A stretch of DNA of 64,000 bases from the NCBI GenBank assembly GCA_047967505.1, contig CM106540.1; one strand, given 5' to 3'. The notes under the pieces were generated by a model, which was not told the DNA's origin, searched no databases, and saw only the letters and a program-made list of their open reading frames with translations. The position numbers were made by a program, and so were the translations under genes. Positions 56,513-64,000 of this stretch are shown in pieces (the first letter of the stretch is position 1; each line of letters begins with the position of its first letter). Origin of the DNA: Dipteris shenzhenensis. Taxonomy: Eukaryota; Polypodiophyta; Polypodiopsida; Gleicheniales.

Positions 56513-56769
56513 TGTTGAGAGTTCATGCTCAACATCATGTGATCATGTGTGCATAGCACCATCACGTGATCATATGTGCATAGCACTAACCTTATAGAGT
56601 GCTATAAAGGAAAGGGTTAGCTCCCCTAACCCTAACCCTAAAAGGGTTTGTATATATTCTATTTTTTCAACTAATTCTAGTGTACAGTTAGTCATTTGTG
56701 GTGTGCTCTCTAGCTGTGCCCTCTCTCCTCATCTCCACTCTTCTCCTCTCCCCTCTTCATATTTTGTCA
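56513..56769 (+). repeat. Copia-E 5' LTR
   Basis: 257 bp, TGTTGAGAGTTCATG to ATATTTTGTCA. Contains TATAAAGG at 56603, a palindrome ATCACGTGAT near 56562 and a telomere-like CCCTAACCCTAACCCTAAAA near 56625. Confidence 0.95.
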
Positions 56770-56783
56770 TGGTATCAGAGCTC
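56770..56783 (+). promoter_or_regulatory. Copia-E primer-binding site
   Basis: TGGTATCAGAGCTC directly after the LTR; the 12-base match is to initiator Met tRNA. Confidence 0.95.
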
Positions 56784-59117
56784 CCTTGTCTTCCGTTGAG
56801 ACATTGAGTTTCTTGAGAGTGTGAGAGAGATTGTGAGATTGAGAGTTCTCTTGAGTGATTGTGAGATCTTTCCCTTCACTTCCGTTGAGAGAAATTTCCG
56901 TCATTGAGAAGAAATTTCCGTCCATTCTTCTTTCTTTGAGTTCATTCTTGAGAGATTTTAGTTCCTTCCTTTGAGTGTTTCTTGAGTTGAAAGAGAGAGA
57001 GAGAAAAGATACGAGCCTACTCCTTGGCAGAGACCTCTCAGTCTCTCTTATCCAGGGCGGCCTCAGCAGCAAACATAGCCGCTCTACAAATGACCTCCAT
57101 GGCTTCATCAGCCGATCGACTACTCACAGCAAGCACCCTCAAAGCTCATCGAGACGCCTCCAACGGCCCATTCAACTAGGCACTCTAGCTCCATCAACGC
57201 TCATGTGTGCCTCTATTGTTTGCCAAAGCCTCTTCACAACGCTTCTACTCCAGCTGCCGCGGCCATCTCTGAGCGCCCCCGTTTTCAGCGACCTCTCCAA
57301 CTATATGTGCCTGCAAACTCCCGCCTCTTCAGTCTGGCTCGCATCTAAGCTCTGAGTGCAGCCCACAGCAACAAACTCTACATCGCCTCCATACCTCAGT
57401 CAGCTCTCGGCTTCTATGCCGCTCCATACTCCAGCATGTCCCTCCTCGAACCTTACAACGTCTCTCGACGATGTAGGTCCTCCCCTGACATCCGCGCCTT
57501 GCAATCCTCGCAACGGAGGAATCTCCAAATGGATTTAGTTAAGGCGACTATGCATGTTGGCTCACTACACAAGGCCGACTCGTGCATGTTGGCCAAGCAC
57601 AGCTCCAACGAGGAGCTCTCCAACGACGTCCTTCTGCTGAGGCTCGACCTCCCCAACAGCCCAGACGCTCTCCTACACTCCTACGTCCCAACAACGAGCA
57701 GGCGCCACCTGATAGACCTCAATGACATTAGCATCTCTTGCTCCAAAGACGAGCAGCGCCATAGCTCCATCGCCTGGGCGACTCCAGCACGGATGCTCAC
57801 TGGCAGTAGCCAGCACTAGCGCCCATTGATGGCTCCCGCTCCACGAACGACGGGCTTATACGCTTGATTTGCCTCAACGACTCTCTCGCCACGAAGCGAG
57901 CGCCTCCATCGATCGGATCTCCAAGAGCACCCACGACCACCTCACACGCAGGCCGCGACGGAATCGGCATCTTCGACGGAATCTCCAAAAGATTCCGGTG
58001 GCTCTCCATGCAACACGTGGCAGATAGAATTTGACCCATGTTAGGTTAATCGTTAACCGTGGGTTTGGTCTTTGGTTAAAATTTAGCCACGTGGCAATCT
58101 TATCTGGCCACGTCAGCAGGCTCCAGCATCTGCCACGTCATCATCTTATCCAGTGACACATCATCAGGCCACGTCACCTGCCACGTCATCTGGCCACGTC
58201 ATCAGCCACGTCATCAGTGCCACGTCATCAGTGACACCTCAGCACTGCCACCTCAGCACAGAGCTTCACTGGCACACCTCTTGCTAAGCACAGTGCCACA
58301 TCATCACTGCATGTGACTCACAGTGACACATCATCATTGAGCACCATTTGCACTCCTTTTGCCCCTCCACCTAGATCAAGTCATATCTCTTGATCCAGGA
58401 AGAATTTGAGGGTGCTCCAAAAAGGAAAGTCGCTCGATTTTTCATGCTCTACGCGCTCGTTACATCACGCGCACATTTCGGCACAAGTTACACTCACATT
58501 TAAGCCTCGCCGACAAAACCACTTCCTTCACGCACATTTGCCTCTACATCGACGCATCTGACCCAGCACTTAAAAAGAACAAAGGAAAAGGAATTATTTG
58601 CTGTTCTTTCATCGATCGACGGTTGGTTTAGATCTAGATCAGAGTAGACTAGATCGCCATAGAGGGGACGCTTTGAATTCCCCAAGTTGCCAATCTAAGC
58701 CATGCCCGAAATTCCCGACTAGTACCTACTCGGAGTCAGTCCATACGCTCACATCCGATTTCACATCATTACATTACCTGAAATCTTACGTTCATCAGTT
58801 CAGTGAGCAGACTTCAGAGTTCAGAGGCATTGCAGATTGACTCAGTGGGCAGATAGCACTTGCTTTCACACACACATGCCACCATTGTAAAGCCTATTTG
58901 GCTATCTCACGGCATCGTGCACATCATTTTCAGCCTTGTAAAGCCTCTTGGCTATTCCCGACATCATTGCCACAAGCCTTGTAACACAGGTCAGATCTTA
59001 TTTACTACAGTTCTATCTTCACCGACGGTACAGAGATTTCACTTGGCATCTTCAGTGTATTTGCAGTTGATTCATACAGAGTTTTCCAGGACACTTTTTG
59101 AGTACATTGTTTGCACC
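56784..59117 (+). other. Copia-E long leader (2.3 kb)
   Basis: Unusually long distance from primer site to gag ATG. A GAGA-rich start (56784-57005) and the last 0.75 kb (58360-59117) match Copia-D. The GC-rich middle (57010-57960) does not align to Copia-D by eye and has open frames of 126 and 127 codons (56975, 57436) without known motifs. Hairpin GGAATC...GATTCC at 57978-57996, then CACGTGGCAGATAG and the CCACGTCA cluster. Confidence 0.75.
58085..58340 (+). promoter_or_regulatory. CCACGTCA cluster in the Copia-E leader
   Basis: Seven CCACGTCA copies (58108-58227) plus CCACGTGG just upstream, in a degenerate 12-16-bp repeat. TGACGTGG, the complement, is a G-box/ABRE-like core recognised by plant bZIP factors. 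The regulatory role is inferred. Confidence 0.5.
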
Positions 59118-62100
59118 ATGTCGACTAGCAACCTCAATTTGGAGGCATCTGCTAAGTTAGACAACTCCAATTACGGTACATGGAAATACCGAATGGAGAC
59201 CATTCTTGTGCTTCAGGACAAATGGGAGTATGTTGATGGATCCATACCTAGACCATTGGCCGATCCAGCCACCAGTAGCTCTACTCCATCTGTTGTCACA
59301 GCACCAGCAACGGGATCTACATCGGGATCTACATCTACACAAACAGTTTCCGCACTAGTAGCAGATCCTGCCATTGCCCGAGCTCAAGCAGAATGGGATA
59401 AGAAAGACAAGTATGCCTATCACCTGATCAAGCAGAATGTGCAAGATGTCATGCTAGGACAGCTCAACACAGTCAAGACATCAAAAGAAGCATGGGATAT
59501 GTTCGCAGCTCTCTACGAGTCCAAGAACACATCCAGGATTCTCACCCTGAGAAACCAGATCAACCAGAGTTTCCGCAATAGCAATGAAACCGGTCATGCT
59601 TATGTACTCCGCATCAAAGACTACAACAATCAACTTGCAGCAGCAGGAGAGACTATGAATCCCGCAGAAATGGTTCAAGTAATCCTGAATGGACTAGGAG
59701 AAGGATATGAGAATCTGGTCCAGAGTATTGCCATCCAACGGCAAATTCCAACACTTGAAGAACTTCAGTCAGTTCTACTTGGTGAAGAACTCAGGACTCA
59801 GGCCATTCAAGCACGTAAAGGTCATTCTAATGATCAGGCATTCACCGCTTCAGACAGAAGCAGAGGCAAAGGCAGAAACAGAGGTAGATCATATCAGAAA
59901 AGTGGTCAAAATCAAAGTCAGAATCAGCATCAGCATCAGCAGCATCCTCAGCAACATCAAAATCAGCAAAGAGGAAATCATTCCAACCGAGGAAGATTCC
60001 AAGGACGAGGGAATGCATCCACCAATGTGTCAAACATTCAATGCAACTATTGTCACAAGTTTGGACACTATGAAAGAGATTGCCGCAAGAAGCAGTATGA
60101 CCAAGGCGGTCAATCCAGCAGTAATCGAGGGAATTCCCGAGGAAGAGGAAATCATCGTGGTGGACATTCTAGTCACAGTCATTTTGCAAATGAACATGGC
60201 AATATGTTTCTTGCAAGTGAGGAATTGCATCAGACTGATACAATGCACCAAGACACTGATTTCAATCCCAAAGAGGATTTCAGCTATCAAGTCGACCAAG
60301 TGGAACAAGATCCTTGGTACATCGACAGCGGTGCGTCATCTCATATGACAAATCATCAGGAATGGTTCACAGAAATGAAGCCATTAGAAGGTCAAAAGAA
60401 TGTCATCTATACAGCAAACAATACACCGAATCCGGTTCAAGGGACAGGTGTTATCCCTATGAACAATTTCACTGGTACAAAAGGATTAGTCAAAGATGTG
60501 CTCTATGTTCCGAAGCTCAGTAAGAACCTTTTATCAGTAGGTCAAATGACGGAACACAACTACAAAGTCATCTTCGACGGTGATGAATGCACTATCAGAG
60601 ATAAATCCAAAAGAGGTCAGCTAGTAGCAAAAGGTGTCAAGGAAGGACGCTTATACAGGATGCTAGCTACAGTACCAGATAAGCATGCCATGTCAGCTCA
60701 AATGCAACAGATGCCACTATCTGCAAAATGGCACAAGAGATATGGTCATGTCAACTTCAAGTACTTGTTAGATCTAAGGAATCAAAATATGGAAATTGGG
60801 ATTCCGAAGCTACAGTTTCTTGGAAAGGTTTGTGAAGCATGCTGCTTCGGCAAACAAAAGCGAACCAACTTTGTCAGAAGTACCTCTCGTGCACGAGGTA
60901 TTCTTGATTTAATTCATACAGATGTATGGGGTTATGCCCAGACCCGCAGCATCAATGGTTCACTTTATTACTTGACCTTCATCGACGACTACAGCAGATA
61001 TTGTTGGGTCTACTTTCTGAAAGAAAAATCTGAAGTGTTTGCAAGATTTCAAGAATTTAAAGCCATGGTAGAAAACCAAACAGGCAGAAAGATCAAGGTC
61101 ATGAGATCAGACAGAGGAGGTGAATACATGTCTTCAGCCTTCATGAACTTTTGCAAAACTCACGGCATTCGAAGACAATTCACATGTGCAGATACTCCTC
61201 AGCAAAATGCAATAGCTGAAAGGAAGAATGGAACTTTAGCAGACAGTGCTAGAGCAATGCTTAGTGAAAAGCATCTTCCGAATCAGTATTGGGCAGAAGC
61301 AATAGCTACAGCTAACTACTTGCTTAATCGGCTTCCTACCGAACCGATACAAGGAATGACTCCTTATGAAGCATTCACTGGACACAAGCCACGCATTGGG
61401 CATCTCCGCATATTTGGTTGCATAGCATATGCCCACATACATGATGATCATCGCAGGAAATTGGATGCTAAGTCACGCAAATGCATCATGGTTGGCTACA
61501 GTGAAGAAAGTAAAGCATACAAATTGTATGATCCCATCAACCGCAAAGTCATTATCTCCAGAGATGTAATCTTCGATGAGGAATCAGAATGGAAAACCTC
61601 ACCTACACAGGAGATAGAAGCATCGACTTCACAGTCATCTACAGAACAGGTTGATGAAGAAGAGCAAGAATTGCCAGCAACACCCCAATCAGTGTCACAG
61701 CAGCTCAGACGGTCTACTAGGGAAAGCAGACCACCAGCCAGATTGACATATGCTCAGAAAGGCAAAGCAATTCAGGTGGAAACCACCAACTATGCTCTTA
61801 TGACTACCATCATGGCTACAGAAGAGCCAGTGTACTTCGCAGACGCAGTAGATAAGCCAGAATGGCAAACCGCAATGAATGAGGAAATGGATGCTTTATA
61901 TAAAAACAACACTTGGGAATTATGCGATCTTCCACCAGGAAAGAAGGCCATAGCCAACAAATGGGTATACAAAGTGAAGTACAATCCAGATGGCAGTATT
62001 CAAAGATACAAAGCCAGATTAGTTGCAAAAGGATTTGCACAACAATATGGTCAAGATTATGATGAGACTTATGCTCCAGTAGCAAAGATGGATTCCATAC

Positions 62101-63374
62101 GGTTCTTGATATCACTAGCAACACTCAGTAAATGGAATGTGTATCAGCTCGATGTCAAGAATGCATTTCTCAATGGTTATCTAGACGAGGAAGTCTACAT
62201 GCAACAACCAGCCGGTTATATTGAACCAGGACAGGAGAACAAGGTTTGCCATCTCAAGAAAAGTCTCTATGGCTTAAAGCAAGCACCCAGAAGTTGGTAC
62301 AGCAGAATTGACAAGTATTTTGCTGATCTGGGATACCTGAAGTCCAATGCAGATCATACTCTCTACTACAAAGTTCAAGGGGAAGATATTACTATTGCAC
62401 TTTTGTACGTAGATGATCTGATTGTGACAGGAAGCAAGGATAGCTTCATTAGAAAGCTAAAACAAGACTTATCTGCAGAGTTCGACATGAAAGATCTTGG
62501 ACTTATGCACTATTGTCTTGGAATTGAGTTCTGGAGAGATTCAGATAGCACATTCATGAGTCAGCTCAAATATGTTGACAGTCTCCTGAAGAAGTTTCAT
62601 ATGGCAGATTGCAAGATTGCAGCCACTCCCATGGAACAGAGTTTGAAACTTACTAAAGATTCAGAAAAGCCTACAGTCAATGACAGATACTATAGGCAAC
62701 TCATTGGATCTCTTATATATCTGACAATCACACGGCCAGACATTTGTTATGCAGTAAGCTCACTAGCACAATTTATGGCAAATCCAAAACAGTCTCACTG
62801 GAATGCAGCCAAAAGAGTCTTGAGATACATCAGAGGTACAAGACAATTTGGGATAGAATACAGAGGAAGTCATCCACGGTTGCATGGATACTGTGATAGT
62901 GACTATGCTGGAGATCATGAGACCAGGAGATCGACACAGGGATATGCATTTTTCCTTGGTCAAGGTGCTATATCATGGTTGTCAAACAAACAGCCAACTG
63001 TTTCTTTGTCTTCAACTGAAGCAGAATATAGAGCACTCACTACAGGTGCATGTGAGGCTATATGGCTCAGAAGACTATTGTCAGAAACAGATTACTTTGA
63101 TGAGTCAAACCCAACAACAATATACTGTGATAATCAATCGGCTCAAGCATTGGCCAAAAATCCAGTATATCACTCCAGAACAAAGCACATTGATGTCAGA
63201 GAGCACTTCATCAGAGAAAGAGTGTTACTTGGTGACATCACACTGCAGCATTGTGATAGCAAAGAAAATGTTGCAGACATTTTTACCAAACCACTCGGTA
63301 AAGAGCTATTCGAGAAACACCGACTAGCTCTTGGTTTGATGCAGAGGAAGGACATTCCCATTAAAGGGGTGTGA
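59118..63374 (+). CDS. Copia-E gag-pol polyprotein (1418 aa)
   Basis: Single open frame for all retrotransposon functions. UBN2-type gag spans about residues 25-250, followed by a Gln/His/Arg-rich region and zinc knuckle CNYCHKFGHYERDC (309-322). Protease DSG lies at 403-405 (WYIDSGASSHM). Pre-integrase is WHKRYGH...CEACCFGKQ. Integrase has D602 (DVWG), D665 (SDRGGEY) and E701 (AERKNG), an exact D-D-35-E. RT runs from NTWELCDLPPG with YVDDLIVTG at 1097. RNase H has SSTEAEY near 1297, ending ADIFTKPLGKELF. The frame stays open for 86 codons upstream (to an ATG at 58860). I chose 59118 because MSTSNLNLEASAKLDNSNYG matches copia gag starts and Copia-D has a stop just upstream. No separate gag stop is present, as usual for copia. 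Confidence 0.95.
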   Translation: MSTSNLNLEASAKLDNSNYGTWKYRMETILVLQDKWEYVDGSIPRPLADPATSSSTPSVVTAPATGSTSGSTSTQTVSALVADPAIARAQAEWDKKDKYAYHLIKQNVQDVMLGQLNTVKTSKEAWDMFAALYESKNTSRILTLRNQINQSFRNSNETGHAYVLRIKDYNNQLAAAGETMNPAEMVQVILNGLGEGYENLVQSIAIQRQIPTLEELQSVLLGEELRTQAIQARKGHSNDQAFTASDRSRGKGRNRGRSYQKSGQNQSQNQHQHQQHPQQHQNQQRGNHSNRGRFQGRGNASTNVSNIQCNYCHKFGHYERDCRKKQYDQGGQSSSNRGNSRGRGNHRGGHSSHSHFANEHGNMFLASEELHQTDTMHQDTDFNPKEDFSYQVDQVEQDPWYIDSGASSHMTNHQEWFTEMKPLEGQKNVIYTANNTPNPVQGTGVIPMNNFTGTKGLVKDVLYVPKLSKNLLSVGQMTEHNYKVIFDGDECTIRDKSKRGQLVAKGVKEGRLYRMLATVPDKHAMSAQMQQMPLSAKWHKRYGHVNFKYLLDLRNQNMEIGIPKLQFLGKVCEACCFGKQKRTNFVRSTSRARGILDLIHTDVWGYAQTRSINGSLYYLTFIDDYSRYCWVYFLKEKSEVFARFQEFKAMVENQTGRKIKVMRSDRGGEYMSSAFMNFCKTHGIRRQFTCADTPQQNAIAERKNGTLADSARAMLSEKHLPNQYWAEAIATANYLLNRLPTEPIQGMTPYEAFTGHKPRIGHLRIFGCIAYAHIHDDHRRKLDAKSRKCIMVGYSEESKAYKLYDPINRKVIISRDVIFDEESEWKTSPTQEIEASTSQSSTEQVDEEEQELPATPQSVSQQLRRSTRESRPPARLTYAQKGKAIQVETTNYALMTTIMATEEPVYFADAVDKPEWQTAMNEEMDALYKNNTWELCDLPPGKKAIANKWVYKVKYNPDGSIQRYKARLVAKGFAQQYGQDYDETYAPVAKMDSIRFLISLATLSKWNVYQLDVKNAFLNGYLDEEVYMQQPAGYIEPGQENKVCHLKKSLYGLKQAPRSWYSRIDKYFADLGYLKSNADHTLYYKVQGEDITIALLYVDDLIVTGSKDSFIRKLKQDLSAEFDMKDLGLMHYCLGIEFWRDSDSTFMSQLKYVDSLLKKFHMADCKIAATPMEQSLKLTKDSEKPTVNDRYYRQLIGSLIYLTITRPDICYAVSSLAQFMANPKQSHWNAAKRVLRYIRGTRQFGIEYRGSHPRLHGYCDSDYAGDHETRRSTQGYAFFLGQGAISWLSNKQPTVSLSSTEAEYRALTTGACEAIWLRRLLSETDYFDESNPTTIYCDNQSAQALAKNPVYHSRTKHIDVREHFIRERVLLGDITLQHCDSKENVADIFTKPLGKELFEKHRLALGLMQRKDIPIKGV

Positions 63375-63450
63375 TGGAATGTAATGCTCAGTCCTTCTTC
63401 GATTCCCCAGAATCATCATCTTGAGGGAAGGCCTACTTCATGATGTTGAT

Positions 63451-63462
63451 CTTGAGGGAAGG
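63451..63462 (+). promoter_or_regulatory. Copia-E polypurine tract
   Basis: CTTGAGGGAAGG immediately before the 3' LTR. A second copy of CTTGAGGGAAGG lies 31 bp upstream. Confidence 0.85.
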
Positions 63463-63719
63463 TGTTGAGAGTTCATGCTCAACATCATGTGATCATGTGT
63501 GCATAGCACCATCACGTGATCATATGTGCATAGCACTAACCTTATAGAGTGCTATAAAGGAAAGGGTTAGCTCCCCTAACCCTAACCCTAAAAGGGTTTG
63601 TATATATTCTATTTTTTCAACTAATTCTAGTGTACAGTTAGTCATTTGTGGTGTGCTCTCTAGCTGTGCCCTCTCTCCTCATCTCCACTCTTCTCCTCTC
63701 CCCTCTTCATATTTTGTCA
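63463..63719 (+). repeat. Copia-E 3' LTR
   Basis: 257 bp, identical to the 5' LTR on inspection; followed by CATGC. Confidence 0.95.
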
Positions 63720-63724
63720 CATGC

Positions 63725-64000
63725 TTATGCTTAAGCATAAGCTCATGCTTATGCTTATGCATGAGCATAAGAGAAGGGGGAAATAGAGAATAAGAGGGAA
63801 AGGAAAGGGGAAAGGAAAGCGAGAAGGGGGAAAGAGAGAATAAGAGAAGGGGGAAAAAAGAGACAATGCTCATGATTATGCATGAGCATAAGAGAAGGGG
63901 GAAAGAGAGAAGAAGAGGAAGAGAAGAACAGGAAGAGAGCATAACTTTACTTCGCTCATGCTCATGCATAAGCATAAGCATGAGCATATGTCTCATTTTC
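63725..64000. repeat. CACTA-2 low-complexity region (right part)
   Basis: Continuation of 56090-56507 after Copia-E: AAGAGAAGGGGGAAA units and CTCATGCATAAGCATAAGCA palindromes. Cut by the window end. Confidence 0.8.

Larger units (their letters stand above)
56513..63719 (+). mobile_element. Copia-E: intact, very young copia element (7207 bp)
   Basis: LTRs 56513-56769 and 63463-63719 are identical by eye over 257 bp. TSD CATGC lies at 56508-56512 and 63720-63724. Primer site, purine tract and one open gag-pol frame of 1418 codons are all present. Nothing essential appears missing, so it may be autonomous. Copia-D is a close, dead relative in the opposite orientation. Confidence 0.96.

Noticed and set aside
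58860-59117. Upstream in-frame start extending gag by 86 residues
   Set aside because: Lies in the leader; Copia-D has a stop in this stretch and family gags begin at the MSTSNLNLEAS-type start.
59707-60348. 213-residue ORF overlapping gag
   Set aside because: Out-of-frame shadow of the intact gag-pol frame of Copia-E; the same shadow appears in Copia-D.

Overview
The window reads as repeat-rich nuclear DNA of a land plant. The evidence is Ty1/copia elements primed by initiator-Met tRNA, CACTA (tnp2) and Helitron proteins, a plant-type LINE, a Ty3/gypsy chromodomain fragment, GT-AG introns and long CA/TG microsatellites. I see no convincing host gene and no tRNA, rRNA or CRISPR. The density of nested elements suggests a large genome, but I cannot name the species.

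Layout. 1-6905: decayed copia element (Copia-A) split by a young 2.0-kb non-autonomous LTR element (4485-6506, TSD TTGGG). 6906-9197: unrecognised coding relics, a gypsy integrase/chromodomain fragment and a dispersed repeat. 9198-12947: truncated antisense copia (Copia-B) abutting a leader relic (12948-14300) related to Copia-D/E. 14300-19540: AT-rich DNA with two very long CA-repeat blocks. 19543-22410: a third copia family (Copia-C), with two RT fragments head to head as an imperfect palindrome. 22412-27694: an unrecognised pseudogene and mostly featureless DNA.

27698-33876 is the most interesting object. It is a 6.2-kb DNA-transposon-like unit with about 35-bp terminal inverted repeats and an ATT target duplication, inserted in a dispersed repeat whose uninterrupted form is present near 50.7 kb. 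It carries two convergent decayed genes. The rightward gene joins an unrecognised transposase-like region to a Ulp1 (C48) protease-like C-terminus that has lost its catalytic Cys. A 246-bp hAT-like MITE with 8-bp TSD sits inside it.

34109-37007 and 44199-44480: a foldback, tandem repeats and a LINE (ORF1 and endonuclease relics, minus strand). The LINE is split by Copia-D (37008-44198, minus strand, TSD CACTC), whose central 0.9 kb of pol is inverted. 45764-50235: Helitron remnants (RPA-like segments and Rep N-terminus) with a second MITE of the same family. 50238-51045: array of the dispersed repeat. 51474-64000: a CACTA element (tnp2, palindromic subterminal repeats) interrupted at 53888 by a second CACTA end with its own palindromic repeats and a tnpA-like gene. 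That second element is interrupted by Copia-E (56513-63719), which has identical 257-bp LTRs, TSD CATGC and an open 1418-codon gag-pol, so it looks very recent and possibly autonomous.

Relative order of insertion that can be read: LINE before Copia-D; dispersed repeat before the 27.7-33.9 kb transposon before its MITE; first CACTA before second CACTA before Copia-E; Copia-A before the 2.0-kb element. Most genes are broken by in-frame stops. Against its intact sister Copia-E, Copia-D's stops are mainly CAG to TAG, as expected for deamination of methylated CHG sites.
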